A stretch of 64,000 bases of DNA from the NCBI RefSeq assembly GCF_005239225.2, contig NC_133284.1, forward strand, positions 50,500,697 through 50,564,696, given 5' to 3'. Under the pieces are notes generated by a model. It ran no database searches and was not told the origin of the DNA. It was given only the letters and a program-made list of their open reading frames with translations. The stretch's first letter is position 1. Every line of letters begins with the position of its first letter. Source of the stretch: Populus alba (Eukaryota; Streptophyta; Magnoliopsida; Malpighiales; Salicaceae). Positions 35,640-48,600 of this stretch are shown one piece after another. The translations under genes were made by a program, and so were the position numbers.

Positions 35640-36150
35640 ATGAGGGGACAAGGAATTAATTGCTCATTGGTATACTTATTCCTTGCCTTGTTGCTTTTGA
35701 AGCTGGATTCCATAACAGAGCTGAAGGCCTTCTCCTTTTGTTCCTCCCGCTATTTTATTTGCCTTTCGCACATATTTTCCCAAATTAAGGTAATAAAAAT
35801 TCCTATTCTCATTTTCTCAATGCCTATTTTACTTGTAATGTCTCACTCTCATAGTCGGTATCCTTATTTCTCTGATTTTCAGACTGGTGGAAAATGGCTA
35901 TTGAAAGTGTTGGTGAATCCATTGTATCTAAGATAGCAGAACTCTTGGTGGAACCAGCGATAAGGCAGTTCCGTTACATGTTCTGTTTCAACAATTTTGT
36001 TCAAGAATTCAATGAACAAAAGAAGAACCTGGCTTTGACACTAGATCGTTTGCAAAAGGCTGTTGAAGTTGCTGAAAGGAACGCTGAAGAAATTGAGAAA
36101 GATGTCAACAAATGGCTGGAGGATGCAAACAACGAAAATCAAAGGTGTTA
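35640..36150 (+). pseudogene. CNL pseudogene C: leader and coiled-coil stub
   Basis: The leader, its 93-nt intron (35790-35882) and the start ATG at 35894 match genes B, D and E. The frame MAIESVGESIVSKIAELLVE runs to WLEDANNENQRC and then stops at 36149-36151, giving 85 residues of the coiled-coil region. All of NB-ARC is missing. LRR sequence reappears only at 36420. If transcribed it could yield a short CC-only peptide, but nothing shows that it does. Confidence 0.85.
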
Positions 36151-36419
36151 AATCTACAACATTTAAATTAAAAACCATTAATATTAATATATATATATAA
36201 TATATTTTTTTTTTTTAAAAATTATTATTTTATAATTTTAATTTCAAAAGCATTCTTAACCAAACACATTAAACTACTTTTTATTCAACTTCAATTTCAA
36301 CCACAGTTTTAACCAAACACCTATTTTTTCAAACCAACCTTAATTAAAAATACTTTTTATAAAACAACTTTTTTCAAACCACAAACACAATCACTATCGC
36401 AATACCAAACACACTCTTA
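36148..36419. other. AT-rich segment replacing the NB-ARC region of gene C
   Basis: 272 bp with TA-rich and poly-T tracts and three words of the type AACCAAACAC (about 36258, 36311 and 36403). Such words are common at the ends of short hAT-like MITEs, so this may be one or more degenerate MITEs. The other end and a target duplication could not be found. Confidence 0.35.
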
Positions 36420-36891
36420 ACAGAGTTATGACTGTACTAGTTACGTTAGCTCAAATATATATGGAAGGGGCCCATTAGATATACTGAACTTGTGGTATCT
36501 TGACAAACTGACATTTATCTTCACACTGTCCCTGGCTCAGAGTCTTATTATTCATATGGAAACACTACAAATAGAACATTGCGGTGAATTGAAGTGTCTT
36601 ATCAGAGTCTCTTGGATTTCCAGGATTAAAAAATCTCTATACAAGAGGCTGTGTTAAACTGGAACATGTCTTCCCTGTCTCCATGTCTTCTGAACCTGGA
36701 ACAGATAACGATTAAATTTGCTGACAATTTAATGCAAATATTTTACAGTGTAGAAGGAGATGCGCTCACCAGAGATGACATCATCAACTTCCCTTGGCTA
36801 AGAAAATTGATTCTTTCAAATTGCAGCTTTTGTGGCCCAAAGAATTTTACTGCCCAATTGCCTTCTTTGCAAGTGTTAACCATTAAAGGCT
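36420..36891 (+). pseudogene. CNL pseudogene C: LRR scrap
   Basis: Matches gene B 27245-27800 with internal deletions: CATTTATCTTCACACTGTCC near 36512, CTTCCCTGTCTCCATGTC near 36668, ATTTTACAGTG near 36740, and the exon-end donor GTACG at 36895. Frames are broken; the longest open piece is 94 codons (36651-36935) and reads NLMQIFYSVEGDALTRDD. The GATGCGCTCACCAGAGAT word is shared with the relic at 30315, so the two relics are closer to each other than to B, D or E. Confidence 0.8.
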
Positions 36892-38290
36892 ACAAGTACG
36901 TTTTTTATATTTCTCCCATGATTTTTTCCTTTTAAATTTAAATTGTCAAATTCAATACATTGTGATAATTTCTTATTTCTTCCTTCAGATTTCTAAAACT
37001 AAAGTAATGGATAAATGCTAACAAATCCTTTAGCCATCCACTAAATTTAAAAGGAGTGAAACTGAGGCTTTTCCGCCAATTAATAAAAAATGGTTTTTTT
37101 ATCCGATTTTCTAAACAATTAGAGTCAAAAAGTAAAAAATTAAAACTTTCTTTTTAAATACAATATTTTCTCATTCAAAGAACTTCAAAAGCAACAAATT
37201 TGTAATTAAACAAACCCAGTAAAAGAAATTCTACTTCAATTTTTTGTCAAGATATGTCTATCTTGATAGAAAAAAATGAGGAATGTATTTCTCCTCCTCC
37301 AATACTCCAATAGTATAGGTTCAAGCCTCATTCCCTATGTAGAGAGGGGGACTGTTAAACTTGATGATTAGAGTAGTGTTTAGTTATTATTTTAGAATAT
37401 AAGTTAAAGATAAAGATAGTGAAAATGGAGAAGACATGTTTTCATACATTTTTTTAAAAAAGAATATAAAAATTCATAAAAATAAATTATTCCAAAAAAA
37501 GATTTATTTTATGTAACAATCTTCATTTTCGTCAACAAATATATTCTTGTCTCTTATGTATTTGTTTATTCCAACTTAAAATACTAATTAAATAGTCTAA
37601 TTTTTTTAATTTGATTTATGATTTTTAAAAAAACATTTTATTATCACAATATAGAATAAAAGAAATTCTACTTTAATTTTTTGTCAAGATATGTCTATCT
37701 TGATAGAAAAAAATGAGGAATGTATTTCTCCTCCCTCCAATACTCCAATATTATAGGTTCAAGCCTCATTCCCTATGTAGAGGGGAGATTGTTAAAACTT
37801 GATGATTAAAGTAGTGTTTAGTATTATTTTAGAATATAAAAAGATAAAGATTGTGAAAATGAAGAAGACATGTTTTCATATATTTTTTGTTTTAAGAATA
37901 TAAAAATTCATCAAAAAACATTATTCCAAAAGCAAATTTATTTTACGTAACTATCTTCATTTTCTTCAACAAATATATTTTAGTTTCTTATGTATTTGTT
38001 TATTCTAACTTAAAATACTAATTAAACACGGTCTAATATTTTAATTTGATTTGTGATTTTTTTAAAAACCATTTGATTATCACAACATGGAATAAAAGTT
38101 TAAAAAAGAAACACTCATAGGCCTCCACAACACATGAGCTGATTAAATGGCGACAATCCCATTAGCAAATTTAGGCTGCAAATGACAAAATAAAAATAAA
38201 CTCAACAAATAAGAGCAGTCCTAATTAATTTTTACCCAATTATTTTGTCAACTGTTAGCCTATTCCAAACCGAGAAAATTGAGTTGGAAA
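36892..38290. repeat. Intron remnant and LINE-tail module, partly duplicated in tandem
   Basis: 36892-37210 continues the gene intron. From 37221 a 437-bp unit (AAAAGAAATTCTACTTCAAT, then ATGTCTATCTTGATAGAAAA, then GGTTCAAGCCTCATTCCCTA) is repeated from 37658. The unit matches the 3' tail of the LINE remnant at 2275-2720. 38090-38290 matches 31070-31240. There is no gene. Confidence 0.7.
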
Positions 38291-38900
38291 ATAAAAGGAA
38301 TTTTTTTAATCAAATATAAAAAGTAATACCCATAAATTGAAAAATAACTTAAATCAAATTATAAAAGTAATACCCAATATAACTTAAATTTAGCTTATAG
38401 TGCGCATGCTTCTTATTCTTACCCATAAAATTGGCAATTTCCTGTACGGCATAAGCTTCTTTCGGTGGAGTTTAGCTTCTTTTTACATAACCCCTTCAAC
38501 TCTGCTACAGTTACTGAAGGGTTCTATCCAGGAGGGGCATCAAGTTTTAAAAAGAACAAGCAAAGAAAAACTGGCACCATATCAAAAGATGAGCGCTTAC
38601 TTTCTCTCACTTGTCCCCGTTTTTTTTCATTCTAAAATCTCTAATTACTATTAAATTAACAAGAACATACTAAATGAGAAGGGGTTTTTATTTGATTAAT
38701 ATTTTTTTATTTTTTATAACTTCTTCTCACAAAACACTATTTATTTAATTATTTTTTTAATTAATTGTTTTTTATAAAAACAATTCATTATTTAATTTCA
38801 AATTTATTTTGTATTGGATTATCTTACTCCTATTAGACGGATCACATATTTGGTAAGTTGATTCAATTAATTTATTTTTTTAATTAACTTTTTCTTCTCA
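38291..38900. other. Spacer with an unsupported 84-codon ORF
   Basis: The ORF at 38400-38654 has less biased composition than its surroundings but no recognisable domain and no paralogous copy in the window. The remainder is AT-rich. Confidence 0.3.
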
Positions 38901-39790
38901 TATAATATTAGGTTGATTGATAATTAGGTTTTATAATTTGTTTTATTTATTTATTTTTATTGGGTTATTTTGACTTCAAGATCCGAGAATTATACTTAAT
39001 GGGTTAAACTCGATTTGTTTTTTTAATTATTTTGTTTTATAATTTTATTATTTAACATTATATTGATTGAGACTTAAATTTTATAATTTTAAAAAAATTA
39101 TTTATCTTGCGGCAAATTACAGGTAAATAGAATAGTATAATTTAAATCTTGAGACACTAACGTTTAGTTGAACTACTTCATGGTTGATATGCTTTAAATG
39201 AGCAATTAAAATATCAAAAGATTTCTTTCTGAGACACTCCCAAATGTTTAATTATTAGAAGGTTAATTTTAGTTACTCGTCTTTTTGATGCAATGCTTGC
39301 TGTTTTTTTCCAGATTGATGATATCTTCTGATTGTTGCTGGTTGTAGATTTCCTCCTTCATCCACCTTCATGACTGCACTCATATCAAATGATTTGCAAA
39401 CTAACTTCATGTTTTTCTTTTTTTAAGTTGAAAATTCAGTTGAAACCGATCAAGTCTGATTTAGATTTGATAAAGTTAAAATTAAGAATTTTTTTAAGAA
39501 AGAAAGAAAATACTACTTTAATAAAATTAATTAATCTAAATTGATGCAATAATCCAATAACCCATGAATTCAAAGTATGTTTATAAATATGATAGCAGTT
39601 GTTTTTTAAAATATTTTTTATTTGAAAATACATCAAAATAATATATATTTTTTAAAAATTATTTTTAACATCATCATATCAAAATGATAAAAAAATATAT
39701 TAATTTAAAACAAATAAATAAATATTTTTTTTAAATACATGAAATATCTAAGTAATGATTCAAATTATTTTATTTTTTTTAAATGGAAAA
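38900..39790. repeat. Diverged block P fragment
   Basis: Contains P words in order: CTTCTGATTGTTGCTGGTTG near 39325, CAATAATCCAATAACCCATG near 39547, then the MITE-like stretch at 39590-39740. Confidence 0.5.
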
Positions 39791-40855
39791 AAAAAAAAGG
39801 TTGCGTACGAGAGAACCTGTGTTCTTAATATCACATGCAAACTTTTTAAAACATTATTGTAATCATTATTGTCGAAAATCACCATTATTATCTTTGTTAT
39901 TAATATCAGATGCAAAGTTTGTAAAACAATATTATTGTCCTCGTGAAAATGACAGGGAATTGACCTCTTCTCACCATTATTTCCTTGCTTTCGTCAGGAC
40001 CGCTGAAATAAGGTATAGTTTTTTTTTAGCTCTATATTCTATCTCGTGCTAAGAGGAACAGGAGAATGTTTTGAAAATCAAGAACATGATTTTATGGCCT
40101 CAATCAGAGAGGTAATGTGTGGTGCTAAAAGATAACATGATTTTAGGGTTTGAACATGAACCATCTGAAGAGGTTTTTTTTTCTTGTATATTATTGCTTT
40201 AATAAAGATAACAAAAAAGAAAAGAAAAGGATAAAAGTAAAACCAGAGAAAGATTAAGAATGCCAACAGAGTGTGGGATTGATATTGTAATATAATATGT
40301 TTTTTTAAAATTATTTTTTTTTAAAATTTTTATATCAAAATGTTAAAATCATAAAAAAAATACTAATTTAATATATATTTTTAAAAATTTATATTCGAAC
40401 AAAACTCATCCAAACCCAAATAAAAAAACAAAAAACAAAACGGTGCCAAGTTAATTAACTGGGGAGAGTATTAAATCAAGAGCAAAACAACACCCTATTA
40501 AATCAAATAACAAAAAAACAATTTGAAGCATCAAAGGGTGAAATTTTAAAAATGGAAGGACTGAAATAAAATAAAACCACAAAAGACGGTAAAAAGAGAA
40601 AAAGGAGTTGGATGCCACCAATAGCATTTGCCTAAGTTTGATCCGTTGTTAAGTTCCTTGAAAGTCTCTTTTTCTCCTTATTCATAATTTTCTAAAAAAG
40701 AAAAAAAGACAAAAAAAAACGATCATAGCTTTACATTATAATTATATACGTTATTGGAAGCGAAGAGGAGCTAGTATCATTCGTGCAGGTGTCAAAGTGA
40801 TCATCATCAGCCTTCCATTCCTTTCTCTCTTTAGGGTCTATTGAATATCTCTTTA
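39790..40855 (+). promoter_or_regulatory. Partial upstream module without a gene
   Basis: Follows the regions before genes B and D: GCGTACGAGAGAACC at 39803, ATTGTCCTCGTGAAAATGAC at 39933, ATGTGTGGTGCTAAAAGA at 40113, and TCATTCGTGCAGGTGTCAAA at 40777. It stops where the leader donor should be (CTCTTTAGGGTCT at 40831) and runs into unrelated sequence. Another gene-less relic. Confidence 0.5.
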
Positions 40856-41180
40856 GGTGTCAAAGTATCAAAGTGATGTAATGTATAGAATCAGAGTATA
40901 AGATAGAACAAAAAAATTATGACAATAATAGAATTGATTTTTTTTTAAAAAGAAATACAAATTTTGAAAGATTTATTTGAAGACTTTTTTATCAACCTAA
41001 GAAACTTGACGTAAAAAACAGCTTCAACACTTGATTTAAAAGGTTCGAAAAAATATTTCTTTCTCCTTCGTTTTTGTTAATTTTTCAGTTCACATGAGTT
41101 AAATTCCTACACTTGGTTTTAAAAGGAGTATACACCATCTCAACACTTGGGATCTAAAAATTAATAACAACAGGTTTTTT
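40856..41180. other. AT-rich spacer
   Basis: No gene, repeat or site that I can identify. Confidence 0.4.
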
Positions 41181-43600
41181 TTTTTTTTTTTTTTTGTCTT
41201 TGTTGAATTTAGTTTTATTAAGAAATTTTATTTTTAAATTGAATTAAATTGATTGATTTTATCTTTCAACATTTAATTTTTTATGTGTTGAGCTCCTGCG
41301 TTGAGCCTGGGTCAAGAATTTAATGGATTGTGTGTTTGAGAGTTTAACCCGAGTTTATATGATTCACTCAGGCTTCTTTGGTGTTTTGTTTCTGTTTTTA
41401 AGCTCTTTTTTTCTTTTTTTCATATTTCAACCTGGAACATTCTTTTTTACTCCATTTCTATAGGATTTATCTTTCTTTTTAAAATAACACGGATTGCCTA
41501 AAAGGTTTTTTTTTTTTTTCGATCTTTGTTAAATTTTGCTTTCTTTAAAAGGAATGTTTTTTTAATTAAATTAATTTTTTTGATTTTATCCTATTTTCAT
41601 TTAATTTGAGGCAATACATGAGAGAATTTTTCTTTCTATCTTTTTTTTTTTTTTAGAGTTATCTTGATATTATGTCTCAAGTCATGGATTCAATAGATTT
41701 ATCAAGTTTGACTTAGGTTTTTTTTTCATTTCTTTTTATTATTTTTTTCTTGAGTTAATGATTAAAATCTTAAATTTTTTAAAAAATTGCATCGTCAATA
41801 GTTTTTTTTTTACATGTTTTTTTTTTTTTTTTTTTTTCTAAATCTATATTTCTTTCTCTAATTTCATACTTCAACGTTAATTTTATTGGAGACCGGGTTT
41901 AATAATTTATTGTGGTTTGTTTTATATATGGTTAACTCAGTCTCTTTACACTATAAACTAAAAAGAGGTGGTAAATTTACTATTTACCGCCTCACAAAAC
42001 ACTATTCATTTCAATAATTTTTATTTTATTTTGTTTTTTTGTTTTCTAAATCTATATTTCTTTCCCTAATTTCATATTTCAACATTTAGTTTATTGGAAT
42101 CGGCTTAATAATTTATCATAGTTTGCTTATATATGGTTAGCTAAGTCTAATAACTCGTATTATGGGTTTGACGAGTTAGCTCAATTTTTTTTGTCTTTTT
42201 ATAATTGATATTTTTTTAATTTTATTATTTAACATTGGGTTGATTATGAATTAAGCTTCATGATTTTATTTTGGTTTGCTTTTTATGAGGTCATCCTGGT
42301 TTTATGACTCATGTCGCGTGTTTTGCAAGTTAAGTCATGCAGACTCAGGTCTTTTATTATATAATATTTTTTATATTGATTTTTTTTTCAATTTCAACCT
42401 TTAACAATAAGTTTATTGAAAATTGAGATTTATAATTTATTTTGATTTGTTTTCTATAAAATTATCATAATTTCATGATCTTGATTGCAGGCTTGGCAAG
42501 TTAATCTAGGTTGAGACTCACACTATTTTTTTGTTTACTTTTTATAAAAAATCAAAATAGTTTAGAAATACAAGGGTGTAAAATTGATCACATCCATGTA
42601 GTTTAATGGTATATTAAAAAACAAAAGTTATCATTTTGAAAGTTTTATTAAAAATTAATTCATGTTTTTAATAATCATTAAAATTATATTTTGATTCATA
42701 AAATCAATCAATTTAATTTAAGCTAACTTTTACGTGATATAATTAAAAAATTGAGCTAGATAAAAAAAAATAAATTATAAAATTAACTTATTAAACTAAT
42801 AATATAATTAAAAAATTCTTCATGCTTTTAATATATTTTTACATTTTAAAAAAATTTACCCAATGAATAACAGTTCAATAAACTAGTAGAAGCTAGATCA
42901 TGAGACACTAACGTCAGATGAACCACTTCATGATTGATATGTTTTAAATGAGCAATTGAAATATCAAAGGATTTCTGGGACAGGTTAATTTAATTTAGTT
43001 GTCCGTCTTCTGGATGTTGCTTTTTGTAGATTTTCTCCTTCATCCACCCTGATGACTGCTACTCATATCAAAGGATTTGCAAAACTAACTTCATGTAAAT
43101 TTTTTTTTGAAATTGAAAATTCAGCTGAACCAACCAGATCTAATCTAAATTTAATCAAGTGAAAATTTAAAAAAAACTTTTTTTTTTTTAAAAAAATATG
43201 CTTTAATAAAATTAATTAATCTAAATTGATGCAATAATCCAATAACCCATGAATTTAAAGTATGTTTCGAAATATGATAATTGTTGATTTTTAAAGTGTT
43301 TTTTGTTTGGAGATACATTAAAATAATATATATTTTTTAAAAAATAATTTTTGACATCAACACATTAAAATAATTAAAAACATATTAAAAAGTATTAATT
43401 AAAAAAAATAATTTTTTTTAAAAAAAATACTTGTAAAATATCTATGTAATCATTCAAATTATTTTATTTTCTTAAAAGAAAAAAATAAGTCGCGTACGAG
43501 AGAACCTTTGTTATTAATATCACATGCAAACTTCTTAAAACATTATTGTAATCATTATTGACCATTATATTATTGTCCTCGTGAAAATGACATCTTCTCA
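41181..43600. repeat. Repeat block P, copy 3 (before gene D)
   Basis: Aligns with 14340-17272, but it has only one of the two internal half-units and the TA microsatellite is missing (GGTATATTAAAAA at about 42608). A MITE-like stretch lies at 43255-43430. Here block P passes without a break into the upstream region and gene D, which shows the ancestral order. Confidence 0.6.
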
Positions 43601-45422
43601 CCATTATTAGAAGAACAGGAGAGTGTTTTGAAAAGCGGGGACAGAGTGAGAAACAAGAACATGATTTTAAGGCACGTGGTCAGTTCCTTGTATGGTCCTC
43701 AATCAGGAAGGTACTGTGTGGTGCTACAAGACAAGGCAGAATAAGGTTAAAGGGACCTAATTTACAAATTTTACTCTTAAGGTGTATAGTGAAAATAAAC
43801 TCTCCCTAGTTAATTTCTATATTTCCATCAAATCTATTTTAGGGTTTGTTTCTTGTATATTATTGTTTTAAATAAAAACAATTTATTTGACTATTTATAA
43901 GTTAATTGAAAGACCAGCTATGCATCTAATAATTAAGAAGATAAGAAAGAAGAAAATGATAAAAGTAAAACAAGAGGAAGATTAATGATTGATATTGTAA
44001 TGTAATGGAATATGTTTTTAAAAATTATTTTTATTTAAAAATATATTTGAATAATTTTTTAAAATTTTATATTGATATATTGAAATCATAAAAAAATATT
44101 AATTTAATATATTTTCAAATAAAATTCATGCAAATTTAATTAAAAAAACATTTAAAAAAAAAACTGTAAGGAGAAGATAAGGTTGAACAAGTGACGACTA
44201 TCTATTGGCTTCTCGGATTACCTTATCTCCATGTCACAGGTCTTACTGTATAATGATGCCATCAATACCCTTGTTCTTTTAGCTTTCTGTATGATGTAAT
44301 GGGCAGGTCTTATTACTTGAGTCTGTGATGCAAGAGATAGTCATTGCAGATTTTAGTTGCCCAAGTTTGATCCTTTGTTGAGTTCCTTGCAAGTCTCTCT
44401 TTTTTTTTCTCCTTATTCATAATTTTCAAAAAAAAAAAAAAACATTGACCGATCATAGCTTTAGATTAATTTTATGTGTTATTGGAAGCGATGGGGAGCT
44501 AGTATCATTCGTGCAGGTGTCAAAGTTATCATCATCAATGGAAGCGATGGGGAGCTAGTATCATTCGTGCAGGTGTCAAAGTGATCATCATCAACCTTCC
44601 ATTCCTTTCTCTCTTTGCTAGGTGAGTACTTGTACATATTATTCTTTTATTTGTTCGTAATTATCTTTATATTATGCCTTTATCTTAATTATTTCATAAA
44701 ATTGCATTTTTGTGGGAATGGCTGCTTTAAACTCATAAGTGTAAACTATTTTGTTTCAATGTATTCGTTAGATCGGTGGTATGCTATCTTTCACTAATGA
44801 AATTCTTTTATTGGTTTTGAGAAGAAAAAAATAGAGTATTTCTATCTTTGTTTTATGGAAAAAGCACATAGATCTATTAACTATATATAATCGAGGAAAA
44901 TAGTGTTTAAAATTAAGATAATAAAATTGAAACCAAATCGACTTCATTAGATAAAGCTGATGTGTAAATAAGTGATTTTACTCATGGCATAGATAGACAT
45001 AGTCATTACAGATTTTAGTTGCCTAAGATTGATCCTTTGTTGAGTTCGTTCCATTAATTATGTCATCAAATTCATTTTTTTTATGGGAATTGCTGCTCTG
45101 ACTCGTAAGTTAGAATCCATGTAAACTATTTTGTTTTAATACTTCTCCTCTTTTCAACATAAAATCGTTCTTTTATAAATATATTCATTAGATTGATGAT
45201 ATGCTATCTTTTCTTTTTATTGGTTTTGAGAAAGAAAAAAAAAAGTATTTCTATCTTTTTTATGGAAAAGCACAGAGATCTAAGAACTATTGTGTAAATA
45301 ATTGTTAGGGTAAGTGTGAATTTTAACACATGGCATGGATAGATATTGATGAGGGGACAAAAGGATTACAATGATCTATGGACTATTGTGTAAATAATTG
45401 TTATGTGAGGACAAGGAATTAA
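43601..45422 (+). promoter_or_regulatory. Upstream region of gene D, with candidate leader exon
   Basis: Matches the gene B upstream region. A 56-bp tandem duplication (44483-44538 and 44539-44594) repeats the GGAAGCGATGGGGAGCTAG...CATCATCA stretch just before the leader donor, which is full consensus here (AG/GTGAGT, exon end 44621). The upstream module (AATTGCATTTTTGTGGGAAT at 44698 and its diverged tandem copy from about 45060) follows. Confidence 0.5.
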
Positions 45423-45664
45423 ATGTTTATCGTTCTACTTATACCTTGCCTTGTTGCTCTTGAAGCTGGCTTCCATACAGAGCTAAAGGCCTTCTCCTTT
45501 TGTTCCTCTCGCTATATTTTATTATTGAGCAGTCAGTACCGGTGCTTTCCGCATATATTTTCACAAATTAAGGTAATAAAATTACTATTCTCATTCTCTC
45601 AATGCCTATTTTACTTGTAATGACTCACTCTCACGTTCTGTATCCTTATTTCTTTGATTTTCAG
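45423..45664 (+). promoter_or_regulatory. 5' UTR exon and 92-nt leader intron of gene D
   Basis: The leader exon ends AATTAAG at 45572; intron 45573-45664 begins GTAATA and ends TTTTCAG. The upstream ATG present in gene B is followed at once by a stop here (ATGTGA at about 45403); the next ATG is at 45423. Confidence 0.6.
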
Positions 45665-45675
45665 ACCGGTGGAAA

Positions 45676-48600
45676 ATGGCTATCGAAAGTGTTGGTGGAT
45701 CCGTTGTATCCAAGATACCAGAGCTCTTGGTGGAACCAGCAATAAGGCAGTTCCGTTACATGTTCTGTTTCAACAATTTTGTTCAAGAATTCAATGAACA
45801 AAAGAAGAAACTGGCTTTGACACTAGATCGTCTACAAAATGATGTCAAAGTTGAAGAAAGGAATGCTGAAGAAATTTACAAAGATGTCAGTAAATGGCTG
45901 GAAGATGCAAACAACGAAATTGAAGGTGTGAATCCTTTGGAAAATGAAATAGAAAAAAATGGCAAATGCTTCACTTGGTGTCCAAATTGGACGCGACAAT
46001 TCAAGTTAAGCAAGGCACTGGCAAAGAAGACGGAGACTTTGAGAAAACTTGAAGAAAATGGCAGAAAGTTTCCAAAAGTGTCCTACAAACCACCTCTTCA
46101 AGGCATAGAATTTCTTCCATCAGAGGAATTCACGCCTTCAGAATCGTCAAAAGCAGCTTTCGAACAGATTATGAAAGCTCTCAAAGATGACAATGTCAAT
46201 ATGATCGGACTGTACGGCATGGGAGGGGTGGGTAAAACCACTCTAGTGAAAGAAGTAGGAAGGAAAGCCAAAGAGTCGCAGCTGTTTGATGAAGTTTTGA
46301 TGGCTACACTGTCCCAGAATCCAAATGTCATAGACACTCAGGATCGAATGGCAGATAGTTTAGGTCTGCATTTTGACGAAAAGACTAGAGAAGGGAGAGC
46401 AGATCGATTATGGCAGAGACTGAAGACAGAAGAAGATGCTTATAATCCTGGATGATGTTTGGAAAGTTATTAACTTGAAAGAGATAGGGATCCCATTTGG
46501 TGATGCTCACAGGGGTTGTAAAATTGTTCTAACAACACGTCTTGAAAACATATGTTCTTCTATGAAGTGCCAGCCAAAAGTGTTCTTAAGTCTCTTATCA
46601 GAAAATGAAGCATGGGCTTTATTCAAAATCAATGCAGGTTTACATGATGAGGACTCTACCTTGAACACAGTGGCGAAGGAGGTTGCGAGAGAATGTAAAG
46701 AATTGCCTATAGCACTTGTGACAGTGGGAAGGGCTTTAAGAGATAAATCTGCTGTTGAGTGGGAAGAAGCGTCTAAAGAGCTCAAAAACTCTCAATTTCG
46801 GCATATGGATGAAATTGACGGACAAGAAAATGCATATGCATGTCTTAAGTTGAGCTATGATTATTTGAAGCACGAGAAAACCAAGTTATGTTTCTTGCTA
46901 TGCTGTTTATTTCCAGAAGATTACAACATTCCAATTGAGAACTTGACAAGATACGCAGTTGGCTATGGGTTACATCAAGATGTGGAGTCCATTGAAGATG
47001 CAAGGAAACGAGTTTATGTGGCAATCAAAAACCTCAAAGCTTGTTGTATGCTGTTAGGAACTGAAACTGAAGAATATGTGAAAATGCATGACTTGGTTCG
47101 TGATGTTGCTATTCAGATAGCATCATCAGAAAAATACGGATTCATGGCAAAGGCTGGCTTTGGGTTGAAGGAGTGGCCAATGAGGAATAAAAGCTTTGAA
47201 GGTTGTAAAGTAATCTCGTTAATGGGCAATAAACTAACAGATCTTCCTGAAGGATTGGTGTGTCCACAGCTCAAAGTTCTATTACTAGAACTGGATCGTG
47301 GTTTGAATGTTTCAGAGAGGTTTTTTGAAGGGATGAAAGCAATAGAAGTTTTGTCTCTGAAGGGAGGGTGTTTGTCATTGCAATCACTTCAATTCTCAAC
47401 GAACCTTCAATCGTTACTGTTGAGAAGGTGTGAGTGCAAGGACCTCATTTGGTTGAGAAAGCTGCAAAGACTTGAGATTCTTGGTTTCATGCGGTGCTCC
47501 TCCGTTGAAGAATTACCTGATGAAATTAAGGTTGTTGGATTTGACAGGTTGTCAAAATCTAAGAAGGATTCCTGTGAATTTGATAGGAAGGTTGAAGAAG
47601 TTAGAAGAACTATTGATCATGAGATTCAAGGGATGGGATGGATGTGACAGCACAGAAGGAATGCATGCAAGCCTAACAGAACTAAGTTCGCTGTCTCATT
47701 TAACTGTTTTATCATTGAAGATACCGAAGGTTGAATGCATTCCCAGAGATTTTGTTTTTCCCAGGTTGCTCAAATATGATATAGTGTTAGGGGATGGGTA
47801 TTCAGAAAGAGTATACCCAACAAAATTATATTTGGGTGATATCAGCGCCGCATCCTTAAATGCAAAGACATTTGAGCAATTGTTGCCTACTGTGTCTCTA
47901 ATTGATTTTAGAAACTTTGAGGGTTTAGAAAATATAGTATTGTCCTCTAATCAGATGACCACCCATGGCCATGGGTCGCAAAAGGACTTCTTACAAAGAT
48001 TAGAACATGTCAAAGTGAGAGAATGTAGGGATATTCGCACTCTGTTTCCAGCAAAATGGCGGCAAGCTTTGAAAAAACTAAGGAGTGTGGAAATTCATGA
48101 GTGCGATTCATTGGAAGAAGTATTTGAATTGGATGAGGAGAAAGAGCTCAAATGTATATGGAAAGGGCCCACCAGACATGTCAGCCTCCACAGTCTTGTT
48201 TATCTGGAGTTGTCATTTCTTGACGAATTGACATTTATCTTCACCCCGTCCCTTGCTCAAAGTCTTATTCATCTGGAAACACTACAGATAAGATTTTGCC
48301 ATGGATTGAAGCGTCTTATCAGAGAAAAGGATGACGAAGGAGAAATAATTCCAGAGTCTCTTGGCTTCCCCAAATTAAAAACTCTCTCTATAACTTCTTG
48401 TTTTAAACTGGAATATGTCTTCCCTGTCTCCGTGTCTCCAAGTCTTCAGAACCTGCAAGAGATGCAGATTATTTTCGCTAACAATTTAAAGCAAATATTT
48501 TACAGTGGAGACGGAGATGACATCATCGTCAAGTCTAAAATTAAAGATGGCATCATCGACTTCCCTCAGCTAAGAAAATTGTCTCTTTCAAAGTGCAGTT

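Noticed and set aside
37300..37330. tRNA or SINE B-box (GGTTCAAGCCTC)
   Set aside because: No A box at the right distance and no cloverleaf; the stretch is part of the repeated LINE-tail module.
38400..38654. 84-codon ORF as a gene
   Set aside because: No domain, no paralogue, no splice or leader context; kept only as a note in the spacer description.
45676..46455. Functional truncated CC-NB protein of 259 residues from gene D
   Set aside because: The frame ends by a 1-nt shift before kinase-2 and the rest of the gene is full of lesions; nothing indicates selection for the short product.
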